Below, piece after piece: positions 25,338-34,531 of a stretch of 58,657 nucleotides of DNA; position 1 is the first letter of the stretch; every line of letters begins with the position of its first letter. Source of the DNA: a bacterium (lineage in GTDB: Bacteria; Myxococcota_A; UBA9160; UBA6930). Both the position numbers and the translations under genes were made by a program. Where the stretch lies: NCBI GenBank assembly GCA_024228115.1, contig JAAETT010000151.1:1-58657 (forward strand). The letters are read 5' to 3'. The notes beneath the pieces are model-generated. The model ran no database searches, had not been told where the DNA came from, and worked only from the letters and a program-made list of their open reading frames with translations.

Positions 25338-26714
25338 ATGGGCAAGAATCGCAATCCGCGGGATTCGGAGACGCTGGCAGATGCCTCGGGGGATGGTTTC
25401 GATCTCCTTGAGGTAGGCCCCGACGATGGCAACGATCTGCTCGAATTCGAAGATTCGGGCGAGCTCCATGCGCGGATCAAAGTCGTCGGCTGCGGCGGTG
25501 CGGGTGGCAATGCGCTGGACACGATGATCCGAGCCGGCCTGTCCGGCGTCGAGTTCGTGGCGGCCAACACGGATGCCCAGGCACTCGAACACAAGCTGGC
25601 ACCGACCAAGGTCCAACTCGGACCGCAAGTGACCCGTGGTCTCGGTTGCGGCGCGAACCCGGAAAAGGGTCGTGCGGCGGCCCTCGAGGATCGCGACAAG
25701 TTGCGCGACATGCTGATCGGCTCGGACATGGTCTTCGTCACCGCCGGGCTCGGCGGCGGTACGGGCACCGGCGCCGCACCGGTCATTGCCGAGGTCGCCC
25801 GCGAGATCGGCGCCCTGACGGTTGCCGTCGTGACGAAGCCGTTCCCGTTCGAGGGGCGGCAACGCACGAAGCACGCGGAGCAGGGGCTCGACGAGCTGCA
25901 CCGTGTCGTGGACACGCTGATCACGATCCCGAACCAGCGCCTTCTGGCGTTGGCCGGCAAGGACACGCCCATGACGGCGGCGTTCACGCTGGCGGACGAC
26001 GTGCTCGTGAACGCGGTCCGGGGCATCTCGGACCTGATCACGGTACACGGCTTGATCAACCTGGATTTCGCCGATGTACGCACGATCATGAACGAGATGG
26101 GCATGGCGCTGATGGGTACGGGAGCCGCCAACGGCGAGAACCGCGCCCAGGACGCGGCCTACGCGGCGATCTCGAGCCCGTTGCTCGAGGACGTCTCGAT
26201 CGACGGCGCACGGGGGGTGTTGATCAACATCACCGGCGGGCCGGACATGACCCTCTACGAGGTGAACGAGGCATCGACACTGGTCCAGGAAGCCGCACAC
26301 GAGGAGGCGAACATCATCTTCGGCGCGGTCATCGACGAGACGGTGGGCGAGGGCGAACTCCGCGTCACGGTGATCGCCACGGGCCTCGACGATGGCCGTG
26401 TGCGGGTGGGCGAGCGCACGCCGGCCCGCGAAAGCCTGGCCGAGCTTCGCCCGCTGGACATGCCTGCCGCAGCGGCGCCCGACGCGGTCGCGCCGCCTCC
26501 TGCGGCCGAGCAGACGACCGAGGCCGTGCCCTTCGTCGCGGAGCCCGTGCGTCCCGCGGCCGAGGATGTGGCCAGCCCTGACGAGTTCGTCTCGCCCTTC
26601 GAAGACGAGCTCGATGTGCCGACCTTCCTGCGCAAACGACGCCAGGCGGGCCTGCCTCAGGAAGAAGAGGACGATCGTGAATCGCCCGCCTTCCTGCGGA
26701 GATCGGCGGACTAG
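25338..26714 (+). CDS. ftsZ: Tubulin-like division GTPase FtsZ
   Basis: A 458-aa GTPase forming the Z ring. [16 protein letters not shown] and [16 protein letters not shown] form the nucleotide site, and [11 protein letters not shown] carries the T7-loop catalytic Asp. Two features are unusual. An acidic N-terminal extension of about 40 residues precedes the GTPase core. The C-terminus carries two copies of the conserved tail peptide, [10 protein letters not shown] (426-435) and [10 protein letters not shown] (449-458), where one is normal. ATG 25338 follows AAGGGGGG; a GTG six bases upstream is possible. Confidence 0.96.
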   Translation: MGKNRNPRDSETLADASGDGFDLLEVGPDDGNDLLEFEDSGELHARIKVVGCGGAGGNALDTMIRAGLSGVEFVAANTDAQALEHKLAPTKVQLGPQVTRGLGCGANPEKGRAAALEDRDKLRDMLIGSDMVFVTAGLGGGTGTGAAPVIAEVAREIGALTVAVVTKPFPFEGRQRTKHAEQGLDELHRVVDTLITIPNQRLLALAGKDTPMTAAFTLADDVLVNAVRGISDLITVHGLINLDFADVRTIMNEMGMALMGTGAANGENRAQDAAYAAISSPLLEDVSIDGARGVLINITGGPDMTLYEVNEASTLVQEAAHEEANIIFGAVIDETVGEGELRVTVIATGLDDGRVRVGERTPARESLAELRPLDMPAAAAPDAVAPPPAAEQTTEAVPFVAEPVRPAAEDVASPDEFVSPFEDELDVPTFLRKRRQAGLPQEEEDDRESPAFLRRSAD

Positions 26715-26765
26715 CCGCTAGCCAACTCGGCGGCCCGGCCCTTCCCAAGGGTCGCAGACCAAGCG

Positions 26766-26803
26766 CGGGGTAGAGAGGTTTCGACCTCTCTACCCCGTTT
26801 CAT
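26766..26803 (+). terminator. Rho-independent terminator after ftsZ
   Basis: A 14-bp perfect stem (26766-26779 with 2684-26797 counted as 26784-26797) capped by a TTCG tetraloop and followed by TTTCATTT. It closes the dcw operon about 50 bases after the ftsZ stop. Confidence 0.85.
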
Positions 26804-26838
26804 TTGCTCAGCAGGCTCTCCTCCGTCAGCCTTCGCCC

Positions 26839-27651
26839 ATGACAGAGCCGCTTCTCCTCATCGATCGCCGGGATGGAATCGCGACGGTCACCTTCAATGA
26901 TCCGGCGCGCCTGAATGCCATGACCGAAGCCATGGGCGAAGCCATCTCGAGCGCGATGGGCGAACTCGCGCGAGAGGATGCCGTGCGGGTGGTGATCCTG
27001 ACCGGTGCGGGCCGGGCGTTCTCCGCCGGTGGCGACCTGGACATGATCGATCGCATGGGCACTGCGGGACGCGCTGATCCCGGCGGTGCGACCCGTGCCC
27101 ACAATCGCGATTTCATGCGGCGCTTCTACGGCCTCTACCTGGCGATGCGCGAGTTGCCCCAGCCGACGATCGCTGCGGTGAACGGCCATGCCATCGGTGC
27201 CGGCTGCTGCGTGGCCCTCGCCTGCGATATCCGCCTGGCCGCCGAAGAGGCCAAGCTCGGGCTCAACTTCACACGCCTCGGCATCCACCCGGGCATGGCG
27301 GCGACCTGGACGCTTCCCCGCCTCGTCGGCCCGGCCCACGCGGCCGAGTTGCTCTTCACGGGCCGCCTCCTGGATGGCCCGGAGGCCGCGCGAATCGGCA
27401 TGGTGAACCGGAGCCTGCCCCGCGAGAAGGTTGGGGCGGAAGCCCTCGCGATGGCGGAAACGATCGCCCAGGCGTCCCCACTCGCGGTCCGCGGCACCAA
27501 ACGCTCCCTCGCAAAGACCGCCACGGCCAGCCTCGATGAGCAACTCGGAACCGAGGCCCACGAGCAAAGCCTCTGCTACGAGGACGCCGACCTCGCCGAG
27601 GGCCTGATGGCGGCAAGGGAGAAACGCCCTCCCCGTTTCTCGGGTCGCTAG
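26839..27651 (+). CDS. Crotonase-family protein lacking hydratase glutamates
   Basis: A 270-aa crotonase-fold protein binding an acyl-CoA. The oxyanion-hole segments FSAGGDLDMI and AVNGHAIGAGCCVALACD are intact. Aligned with enoyl-CoA hydratase, the two catalytic glutamates are replaced: Cys in GAGCCVAL where GGGCEL is usual, and Phe in GLNFTRLG where GxPExxLG is usual. Ordinary hydration is therefore unlikely. Isomerase, thioesterase or another crotonase chemistry remains possible. It stands alone after the ftsZ terminator; the ribosome-binding site before ATG 26839 is weak. Confidence 0.8.
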   Translation: MTEPLLLIDRRDGIATVTFNDPARLNAMTEAMGEAISSAMGELAREDAVRVVILTGAGRAFSAGGDLDMIDRMGTAGRADPGGATRAHNRDFMRRFYGLYLAMRELPQPTIAAVNGHAIGAGCCVALACDIRLAAEEAKLGLNFTRLGIHPGMAATWTLPRLVGPAHAAELLFTGRLLDGPEAARIGMVNRSLPREKVGAEALAMAETIAQASPLAVRGTKRSLAKTATASLDEQLGTEAHEQSLCYEDADLAEGLMAAREKRPPRFSGR

Positions 27652-27740
27652 GCGAGACCTGCCCGGAGAGCTACGCCCGAGCCAAGCGGTGATTCACGTC
27701 ACGTCACGGCATTTTTCATTCGCTACCCCTCAAGTCGAAG

Positions 27741-27758
27741 GCGTTTCGTACGAAACGC
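27741..27758. promoter_or_regulatory. Perfect 18-bp palindrome upstream of small membrane peptide
   Basis: GCGTTTCGTACGAAACGC is a full palindrome ending right before an ATG (27759) in frame with the small peptide at 27783. The two-fold symmetry suggests a dimeric repressor site. No regulator gene is adjacent. Confidence 0.5.
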
Positions 27759-27782
27759 ATGAAGGCGGAACAAGGGGACTTC

Positions 27783-27869
27783 GTGAAGCGGGCAATCAAG
27801 AGCCACGGACTCTGGCTCACCGTGGCCTACGTCGGCCTGATCCTGCTGATCGCAAAGGGCTACGCCTGA
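27783..27869 (+). CDS. Small single-pass membrane peptide (28 aa)
   Basis: GTG 27783 follows AAGGGG at a 5-base spacing and encodes 28 residues: a basic start (KRAIKSHG) and one hydrophobic helix, LWLTVAYVGLILLIAKGYA, then TGA. An in-frame ATG at 27759 would give 36 residues (adding MKAEQGDF). The positive-inside charge layout and clean helix suggest a genuine small inner-membrane protein. It has no recognisable homologue from sequence alone. It lies in otherwise empty DNA between the crotonase and a PhoD remnant. Confidence 0.5.
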   Translation: MKRAIKSHGLWLTVAYVGLILLIAKGYA

Positions 27870-28038
27870 TCCCAGGCCCCGGCAGCCCACTCCCGCAGGT
27901 CCACGCCTTTCCGGTTCCGGCGGCGGGCGGAATTCGCGCCCGCCACACCGTGCCTGGGGTAGAAATGGCACCACACCGGGCATTCCAATCCTGGTGGAAT
28001 GCGAGGCGCTGAGCTGCGACCCACTGTGTGGAGCTTCG

Positions 28039-28526
28039 ATGTCCCGAACCAACCTGATTGGTGAGCCGCGCGATGTGGCTCTGCGCGTGCCTCGTGTTCA
28101 AAGACGCGCATTTCTCGGGGGGCTCGCCGCATCGGGCGTCGTCGGGGCTGCCCTGCCCGGCCTGTGGACGATCCGGACTTCGAGCCGAATGGGGGCATCT
28201 ACATCGACGGCGATGGCTGGGACATGTTCCAGGCCGAACGCCGAGAGCTGCTCGAGCACATCGAGCAGGAGCAGGTCGAGAACGTCGTCTTCACCAGCGG
28301 TCATACCCACATCTATCTGACTTCCGAGCTCCACATCGATTTCGACGATCCCGCGTCCGTTCCGGTCGCGGCCGATTTCGTTACCGGCTCCCTGACGGCG
28401 GATCCGGATCCGCTCACCCCGGCTCCGCTCGACGTGCTGCACTTCGCCGAGAACCTGATGCTCAAGGCCAAGAAGCCGCGCTTCCGCATGGTGAGCGGAG
28501 GCTCGGCGGTCGAACGTCTGCTCTGA
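28039..28526 (+). pseudogene. PhoD-like alkaline phosphatase, internally deleted and frameshifted
   Basis: ATG 28039 starts a clear Tat signal (VQRRAFLGGLAASGVVGAALPGL). Near 28160 the coding sequence moves to another frame and continues as DDPDFEPNGG, then DGWDMFQAERRELLEHIEQ, VENVVFTSGHTHIYLTSEL and VAADFVTGSLT until TGA at 28526. These match the C-terminal half of PhoD metallophosphatases (WDxxxAERxxLL, H-x-H ligand region). The N-terminal metal-binding half, some hundreds of residues, is missing. The two pieces are joined almost directly, so a deletion with frameshift fits best. The product cannot be functional. Confidence 0.7.
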
Positions 28527-28609
28527 GTGCCACTCGAAACTGGACGGCTCGAACGGTACGAAAGCGCCCGATCTCGGTATGCTGGGACCCGCGCCAAGGG
28601 GAGCCAGCC

Positions 28610-30568
28610 ATGTCTTTGAGCCCGAAGGGCACGATCGCCCGATGGGCGATCGTGAGCCTCGCCATCCTCACGATCGCATGCGAGAACGCCCCACCGCCGG
28701 TATTCGGCGGCGGCTCTGTCGCAACCTGGACCGCCTACGGCGGGACACCGGGCGGTACGCACTACTCGACGGCCGAGCAGATCACGCCCGAGAACGTGAG
28801 ATGGCTGGAGCTCGCCTGGGAGCATCGCTCCGGGGACATCCGGAAGGCTCAGGAGCCCGGCGAAGGGCGCATTCCCGTCACGAACAACGGGTTCCAGGCG
28901 ACGCCGATCGTGATCGACGACACCCTGTACTACTGCTCCTCTTTCAACAAGGTCTTCGCCCTCGACGCCGAGACCGGGGCTGAGAAGTGGCGTTTCGATG
29001 CCGAGGTGGACCGGTATGCCGACGTCCTCCCGGTCTGTCGGGGGGTCAGCAGCTGGCGCTCGGGGAAGCAGGGAACCTGCGAGCACCGGATCCTGATGGG
29101 CACCCTCGACGCGCGCCTCATCGCCCTGGATGCCGAAACGGGCAAACGCTGCGAGGATTTCGGGGAAGGTGGAGAGGTGGATGTCACGCATCGCGTGTCG
29201 AAGCACCATCCGGCCGAATACAGCATCACCTCGCCCCCGGCGATCCTGAACGATCTGGCCATCACGGGCTCGTTGGTCCTCGACAACCAGCGCACGGATG
29301 CACCCAGCGGCGTGGTGCGCGCCTATGACGTGCGAAGCGGCGAACTGCGCTGGGCATGGAATCCCGTCGCGCCCGACGCGGAGAAGCTGAACGAGGACGG
29401 CACCTATCGCAGCGGCACGACCAATGTCTGGTCGATCATCGCCGTGGACGAGGAACGCGACCTCGTATTCGTGCCCACCGGCAACACCAACCCCGACTAC
29501 TACGGGGGGCATCGAGACGGCCTCGACCACTACTCGAGCTCCGTGGTTGCCTTGAACGGCAAGACCGGTGAGGTGGTCTGGCACTTCCAGATGGTTCACC
29601 ACGATCTCTGGGACTACGACACCCCGTCGCAGCCGACCCTGATGGATTTGCGCCTGGGCGAGGAGACGATTCCTGTCGTCGTGCAGGTGACGAAGATGGG
29701 CATGACGTTCGTCCTGCATCGTGAGACCGGCGAGCCTGTATTCCCGGTCGAGGAACGCCCGGTTCCTCAAGGCGCGGTACCCGGCGAGTACCTCTCGCCG
29801 ACCCAACCGTTCCCGACCCACATCCCCCATCTGCTCCCGCCGATCACCGCAGACGATGCCTGGGGCTTTACGTTCCTGGACGAAGGTGCCTGCCGGGATC
29901 GGCTGAACGAGCTGCGTAACGACGGGATCTTCACCCCACCCTCCCTCGGCGGCTCTGTGCTCTATCCCTCGAATGGCGGAGGGAACAACTGGGGTTCGCC
30001 GGCCATTCATCTGGGCGAACAGACCATGCTGGTCGTCACGTGGCGGATGCCTGCCACCAGCAAGCTCGTGCCGCGAGACGAATGCGCGGACAACTTCCAA
30101 CCTCAACACGGCACGCCCTACTGTGTCGAGACCGGGCTCGTCTTCTCTCCGATCGGCGTGCCCTGTACTGCGCCACCCTGGGGCACGCTCGACGCGATCG
30201 ATCTGGAGGCCGGCAAGATCCGCTGGAGCGTCCCGCTCGGAACGGCTCGTAAGCTTGCGCCCTTCCCGTTCTCATTGATCAAGGGCGTGCCGGGAGTTGG
30301 AGGCCCCATGGTCACGTCGACGGGGCTCGTATTCATCGGCGCGTCGATGGACCACATGCTGCGCGCCCACGACCTCACGAGCGGTGACGTGCTCTGGGAG
30401 ACGACGCTACCGACGGCTGCCAACGCGGTTCCGATGACCTACCAGGTTCATTCCGAAGGTCGCCAATACGTCGTCGTCGCCGCCGGGGGACATTGGGGTT
30501 CACCCAGTCCGCCCGGTGATCACCTGATGGCGTTCGCTCTGCCAGGATCGTCGCGAAGAGAGCGCTAG
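28610..30568 (+). CDS. PQQ-dependent dehydrogenase (quinoprotein glucose/alcohol type), lipoprotein
   Basis: A 652-aa eight-bladed propeller enzyme using pyrroloquinoline quinone in the periplasm. The N-terminal signal WAIVSLAILTIAC suggests a lipoprotein, so earlier in-frame starts are rejected. WTAYGGTPGGTHYST and NVRWLELAWEHRSGD form the first blades. GTTNVWS, PTGNTNPDYYGG and VHHDLWDYDTPSQPTL (catalytic Asp region of the membrane glucose/quinate dehydrogenase group) follow, then the terminal GGHWGSPSPPGDHLMAFALP. ATG 28610 follows AAGGGGAGCC. There is no fused cytochrome domain, so an external electron acceptor is needed. Substrate uncertain. Confidence 0.85.
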   Translation: MSLSPKGTIARWAIVSLAILTIACENAPPPVFGGGSVATWTAYGGTPGGTHYSTAEQITPENVRWLELAWEHRSGDIRKAQEPGEGRIPVTNNGFQATPIVIDDTLYYCSSFNKVFALDAETGAEKWRFDAEVDRYADVLPVCRGVSSWRSGKQGTCEHRILMGTLDARLIALDAETGKRCEDFGEGGEVDVTHRVSKHHPAEYSITSPPAILNDLAITGSLVLDNQRTDAPSGVVRAYDVRSGELRWAWNPVAPDAEKLNEDGTYRSGTTNVWSIIAVDEERDLVFVPTGNTNPDYYGGHRDGLDHYSSSVVALNGKTGEVVWHFQMVHHDLWDYDTPSQPTLMDLRLGEETIPVVVQVTKMGMTFVLHRETGEPVFPVEERPVPQGAVPGEYLSPTQPFPTHIPHLLPPITADDAWGFTFLDEGACRDRLNELRNDGIFTPPSLGGSVLYPSNGGGNNWGSPAIHLGEQTMLVVTWRMPATSKLVPRDECADNFQPQHGTPYCVETGLVFSPIGVPCTAPPWGTLDAIDLEAGKIRWSVPLGTARKLAPFPFSLIKGVPGVGGPMVTSTGLVFIGASMDHMLRAHDLTSGDVLWETTLPTAANAVPMTYQVHSEGRQYVVVAAGGHWGSPSPPGDHLMAFALPGSSRRER

Positions 30569-30577
30569 CCTCCGAGA

Positions 30578-31414
30578 ATGGCAGACAGCAGACAGAACGA
30601 GACCGTACCCTTCGACTCCATCGAGCCGGGCGATTCGGTTGGCGAATGGAGCTACCGCCTCACACCGGAACTGGTCGACCGACACCGGCGCGCCACCCAG
30701 CAGGCGCCCTACGAGGACCCCGAACTCGCTCCGATCTCGATCCTCGCAGCAGACGGCGTCAACCTGGCGGACCGCTTCTGGGACATCTCGCAATCGGTGC
30801 ATGCGGGCCAGCAGATCGAAATTCTCGGGCTGCCGCGCATCGGGGATGAACTCCGGGTCACTGGAAAGGCCCGCGAGAAATTCGTGAAGCACGGGCGGCG
30901 CTTCGTAGTTTCGGAGGTGAGTACCTCGACGGCGGCGGGTGAGCCGATCGCACGGGGCCTGACGACCGGCGTGATCGTCTACTCGGAAGTGGATGACGAC
31001 ACCAGCCCCAAGACGCGACCGCCCGTCGAACAGCCGACGGAATCCCTGGCGACGTTCGGGCCCCTGATCCGGACGATGACCCATGAAGCGATGGTCCTCT
31101 ACGAGCCCGAGGGAGACACGAATCTGCATACATCGGACGAGGTGGCCCGTGCCGCCGGGCTGCCCGCTGCGATCGCGACGGGCACGTTGTTTCTGGCCTA
31201 CGTCTTCGATCTCCTCCACCAGACCTACGGGCCCGGCTCCCTGCTTGGCGTCCAGCTCGATACGCGCATCCGGCTTCCGGTCTTCGCCGGCGATCGCATC
31301 GAGACGCAAGCGGATGTCGTCGCCCGCGAACAGGGGCAAATTCTCCATCGCGTGCGTTGCCGCGGCCCGCACGGAGATGTCATCGTCGGTACCGCGTCGG
31401 TGCGAGAGCTGTGA
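30578..31414 (+). CDS. MaoC-like double-hotdog acyl-CoA hydratase/dehydratase
   Basis: A 278-aa protein with two hotdog halves. The first (about 10-130) has a degenerate site. The second carries NLHTSDEVARAAGLPAAIATG, close to the hydratase-2 pattern D/N-x-x-H-x-D-x3-A-x3-G with catalytic Asp/His. Hydration of trans-2-enoyl-CoA to R-3-hydroxyacyl-CoA, or a related step, is expected from family. It begins nine bases after the PQQ gene and overlaps the CoA-transferase in GTGA, so the three form an operon. Confidence 0.75.
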   Translation: MADSRQNETVPFDSIEPGDSVGEWSYRLTPELVDRHRRATQQAPYEDPELAPISILAADGVNLADRFWDISQSVHAGQQIEILGLPRIGDELRVTGKAREKFVKHGRRFVVSEVSTSTAAGEPIARGLTTGVIVYSEVDDDTSPKTRPPVEQPTESLATFGPLIRTMTHEAMVLYEPEGDTNLHTSDEVARAAGLPAAIATGTLFLAYVFDLLHQTYGPGSLLGVQLDTRIRLPVFAGDRIETQADVVAREQGQILHRVRCRGPHGDVIVGTASVREL

Positions 31415-32712
31415 GCGACCCCCGGGAGCAGGAACTTGCAGAGATCTTCGGCGAACGCTGGGCAGACGCCGAGGGCGTCGTTCGCCAGATAGCGGCCGGC
31501 GCACATCTGGCCACGAGTCTGATCGAGCCCACGGTGCTGCTCGGCGCCCTCAGCCGGCACGAGACCACCGGCTCGGCAACGATCGCAGTGATGGCACTCG
31601 GGGGACTGGCGCTCGGATTGACGGACCGCTGGGCGATCCGAACCGGATTCGCAAGCCCGGTTTCGCGTGCATTGGCGGGCCAGGGCCGCTGCGAGTACCT
31701 CCCGCTCGGCTTCTTCGACGCGGGCCGCCACATGCGTGATGCGAAGCCCGATTGCGTGCTGTTGCGACTCGCAGCGCCCGACGAACGGGGCCTCTGCTCC
31801 TACGGCTGGGCGGCAGGCTTCACGCCGGAGCTGGTGGCCGTCGCGCGCGAGCGGAACCTGCCGATCCTGGCTGAGATCGATCTCAGCATGCCGCGGACGG
31901 TAAGCGGCCACGAGGTGCCCGTCGCGGCCATCACGGCAGCATGCCTCGCCGGAGGCGAGCCGGCCACGGATGCACCCGTTCCGGCCTCCCCGCATGCCGT
32001 GGCCATCGCTCGACACCTCGATCCGTTGGTTCCCGATGGAGCCACCCTCCAGGTGGGTATTGGTGCGGTTCCCGACGCAGCGGTCGAACGCCTGGGCGCT
32101 CGCGATCTGGGAATCCACACCGAAGTGTTGGGCCGCGGGCTGGCGAAGTTGGCTATCGATGGTCGCGCGAACGGCGCCTTCAAGGCGCGAGACGCCGGCA
32201 TCGCCGTATGCACGATCGCTTCCGCCGATCCCCAGGTCGAGGCGTTGCTGGCGTTGCCGGGGCGCACCGAGGTGCGGCCGGCCGGGCAAGTGCTCGACCC
32301 GCGGAGCGTGGCCGAGCACGACAACCTCCGCTGCATCAACAGCGCCCTGGCGGTGGATCTCCGTGGCCAGGTGAATGCCGAGACCCTCGGCGCCGAGCAG
32401 GTTGCGGGTGTCGGTGGACAGCTCGATTTTCTTCGCGGGGCCGGGCTGCGCGACGACTCGCTGCGCATCATCCTGCTCCCGAGCTCGACTTCGCGGGGCG
32501 AGCCTCGCATCGTCGCGGGCCATCCCCCGGGTGCCGTCATCACCGCAACCCGCTACGACGTCGACGTGGTGATCACCGAGCATGGCACCGCGTGGCTGCG
32601 GGATCGCACGGATGAGGAGCGGGCCCGGGCACTCATCGCGATCGCCCATCCGGAGCATCGTGCTGGACTCGAAAAGGAAAGAGCTCTGATACCGCCCGCG
32701 GCAGGCCGTTAG
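31411..32712 (+). CDS. Acetyl-CoA hydrolase / acyl-CoA:carboxylate CoA-transferase
   Basis: A 433-aa family I CoA-transferase resembling 4-hydroxybutyrate CoA-transferases and acetyl-CoA hydrolases. The N-terminal half binds CoA. The C-terminal half has LQVGIGAVPDAA, then LGIHTEVLGRG, whose Glu forms the CoA-thioester intermediate, and VVITEHGTAWLRDRT. The start is GTG 31411, overlapping the MaoC stop. It may activate or recycle CoA esters used by the neighbouring acyl-CoA enzymes. The stop overlaps the convergent lipoprotein gene by four bases. Confidence 0.85.
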   Translation: MSDPREQELAEIFGERWADAEGVVRQIAAGAHLATSLIEPTVLLGALSRHETTGSATIAVMALGGLALGLTDRWAIRTGFASPVSRALAGQGRCEYLPLGFFDAGRHMRDAKPDCVLLRLAAPDERGLCSYGWAAGFTPELVAVARERNLPILAEIDLSMPRTVSGHEVPVAAITAACLAGGEPATDAPVPASPHAVAIARHLDPLVPDGATLQVGIGAVPDAAVERLGARDLGIHTEVLGRGLAKLAIDGRANGAFKARDAGIAVCTIASADPQVEALLALPGRTEVRPAGQVLDPRSVAEHDNLRCINSALAVDLRGQVNAETLGAEQVAGVGGQLDFLRGAGLRDDSLRIILLPSSTSRGEPRIVAGHPPGAVITATRYDVDVVITEHGTAWLRDRTDEERARALIAIAHPEHRAGLEKERALIPPAAGR

Positions 32713-32966
32713 TCGCCCTGGATCTCCTCGCCGAGATCCTCGAGTGCTTCGCCCGTCTCTCGAACCGCGTCATCCACGGCCTCGCCGAGCTTGCGTCCGG
32801 CCTTCTCGAGATCGCCCTCGTCGCCGTGGCGGAGCCGGTCGACCATCTCATCGACCTTCTTGCCGGCCTTCTCGGCAGGGCCCTCCTCGCGACACCCGGC
32901 GGTACCGAACGTCAGCACCACGGCCACGAGCGCCGCCGCGGCGGTCCTGCTCAGAGCGCTTCGCAC
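32709..32966 (-). CDS. Small helical lipoprotein
   Basis: An 85-aa protein from GTG 32966: a signal peptide ending in the lipobox TAGC, then a mature chain of ~60 highly charged residues ([29 protein letters not shown]) predicted to be one amphipathic helix. It is similar in style to small outer-membrane or YtxH-type helical lipoproteins, with no assignable function. It overlaps the 3' end of ndk by 16 bases and is probably co-transcribed with it. Confidence 0.65.
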   Translation of the reverse strand: MRSALSRTAAAALVAVVLTFGTAGCREEGPAEKAGKKVDEMVDRLRHGDEGDLEKAGRKLGEAVDDAVRETGEALEDLGEEIQGD

Positions 32967-33388
32967 GGCCCTGCGATCTCGCTGGCGTTGAAGAAGTAGG
33001 AAATCTCGATCTTCGCGGTCTCCGGTGCGTCGGAGCCATGCGCGGCGTTGCGCTCGATGTCGGTGCCAAAATCGCCACGGATCGTGCCCGCCGGGGCTTC
33101 GGTCGAGTTGGTGGGGCCCATCAGCTCGCGGTTCTTGGCGATGGCGCCTTCGCCCTCGAGTGCGCTGACCACGACAGGGCCGGACGTCATGAACTTCACG
33201 AGATCACCGAAAAAGGGACGCTCCTTGTGAACGGCGTAGAAGCCCTGGGCCAGCTCGTCACTGAGCTGGAGCTTCTTGATCGCGACGATCTGGAGGCCCG
33301 CCTCTTCGAAACGGCGCAGGATTTCGCCGGTGGCGCCCTTGGCAACCGCATCAGGTTTCACGATGGAGAGAGTTCGCTCGACGGCCAC
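32951..33388 (-). CDS. ndk: Nucleoside-diphosphate kinase
   Basis: A 145-aa enzyme that equilibrates nucleoside di- and triphosphates through a phosphohistidine. [15 protein letters not shown], the PFF segment, [18 protein letters not shown] and the active-site NAAHGSDA are all present. The GTG start at 33388 is set by an excellent AGGAGG site five bases away; upstream in-frame extensions are rejected. Full length. Confidence 0.96.
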   Translation of the reverse strand: MAVERTLSIVKPDAVAKGATGEILRRFEEAGLQIVAIKKLQLSDELAQGFYAVHKERPFFGDLVKFMTSGPVVVSALEGEGAIAKNRELMGPTNSTEAPAGTIRGDFGTDIERNAAHGSDAPETAKIEISYFFNASEIAGPCEAL

Positions 33389-33438
33389 GTGGACCTCCTG
33401 GGGTTCGATTTCGGGAACGGGTTCGAAGGCGACGGACG

Positions 33439-34431
33439 TTAGCCGTCGTCCCCCGCCACTTCCAGCACGATCTTCCCGAAGTGCCCGCTCTCCTGCATCA
33501 GCTTGTGGGCCTGCTCGATCTCGGCCATCGGCAAGACCCGGTCGACCACCGGAGCGACGCGGCCAGCGTCCAGGGCGGCGCCGAAGCGCTCTTGAAAGGA
33601 TGCGATCAGAGCGCCCTTCTCGGCCAGGCTGCGCGCCCGCAGCGTCGAGCCCTGGATCCGCAGCCGCTTGCCCACCACGACCCCCAGGTTGATCTCGGTC
33701 CTGGCGCCGCTCATCAAGCCGATCATCACCAGCCGACCGTCCACGGCGAGCGAGGCCAGGTTGTCGGCCAGGTAGTCGGCTCCGATGTGATCGAGGACGA
33801 CGTCCACACCGCGCCCGCCAGTTGCCTCGCGTACCGCCTCCGCGAACGAGGCCTGCTTGTAGTTGACCGCCACGTCCGCGCCCAGTTCGCGGCAGCGAGC
33901 GCATTTCTCTTCGCTACCCGCCGTGACGATCACCTTCGCGCCCGCCTCCTTGGCCAGCTGGATCGCGGTCGTACCGATGCCACTGGCGCCGCCGTGGGCA
34001 AGCAGCCATTCGCCTTCGGTGAGTTCGGCGTGCTGAAACACGTTCTGATGGACCGTGAGAAAGACTTCCGGCGTGGCGGCAGCCGCAGTCAGTTCCAGAG
34101 GCTCAGGCACGGGGAGCAGGCAAGCGGCCGGCGCCACCACTTCCTCGGCGTAGCCACCACCGGCCAGCAGAGCCATGACGCGATCGCCAGGCTTCCAGCC
34201 CGTGACCTCGGACCCGACTTCCGCCACCCGACCCGCGCACTCGAGCCCCATGATCTCGGAAGCGCCGGGCGGGGGCGGATACATGCCCATGCGTTGCAGC
34301 AGATCGCCGCGATTGATGGCGAAGGCCGCGACGCGGATGCGCACATCGCCCGCACCGAGTTCCGGCGCCGGAACCTCGCCGATACGAAGCGTGGATTCCT
34401 TGCCCGGGTTGTCGACGATGACGGCTCGCAT
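33439..34431 (-). CDS. Zinc-independent quinone oxidoreductase (PIG3/QOR-like, MDR family)
   Basis: A 330-aa NADPH-dependent oxidoreductase. GroES-like N-terminal domain (about 1-120, with [20 protein letters not shown]), then a Rossmann domain with [22 protein letters not shown] and a [16 protein letters not shown] strand. There are no zinc-ligand cysteines in the catalytic region, which places it among quinone oxidoreductases, not alcohol dehydrogenases. It lies downstream of an ACAD gene on the same strand, separated by a 13-bp GC hairpin. Confidence 0.85.
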   Translation of the reverse strand: MRAVIVDNPGKESTLRIGEVPAPELGAGDVRIRVAAFAINRGDLLQRMGMYPPPPGASEIMGLECAGRVAEVGSEVTGWKPGDRVMALLAGGGYAEEVVAPAACLLPVPEPLELTAAAATPEVFLTVHQNVFQHAELTEGEWLLAHGGASGIGTTAIQLAKEAGAKVIVTAGSEEKCARCRELGADVAVNYKQASFAEAVREATGGRGVDVVLDHIGADYLADNLASLAVDGRLVMIGLMSGARTEINLGVVVGKRLRIQGSTLRARSLAEKGALIASFQERFGAALDAGRVAPVVDRVLPMAEIEQAHKLMQESGHFGKIVLEVAGDDG

Positions 34432-34462
34432 GGCCGCAGAGGCTAGCGCGGTCGGCGGTGTC

Positions 34463-34493
34463 CGGGCGCCTCCACTCGTGGTGGAGGCGCCCG
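34463..34493. terminator. GC-rich hairpin between ACAD and quinone oxidoreductase genes
   Basis: A 13-bp perfect stem (34463-34475 with 34481-34493) around a 5-base loop. No T-run follows on the minus strand, so it may be a weak terminator or an mRNA-stabilising hairpin. Confidence 0.45.
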
Positions 34494-34531
34494 TCGCACC
34501 TGTTCGGTCCGGGCATGAGCGCCCGTCCTAC

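Noticed and set aside
28058-28609. N-terminal extension of the PQQ dehydrogenase through the PhoD remnant
   Set aside because: A lipoprotein signal and ribosome-binding site mark ATG 28610. The extension has no similarity and overlaps the PhoD frames.
33389-33904. Upstream extension of ndk
   Set aside because: GTG 33388 has an AGGAGG site and the family begins there; the extension lies in the complement-free part of the quinone oxidoreductase gene.
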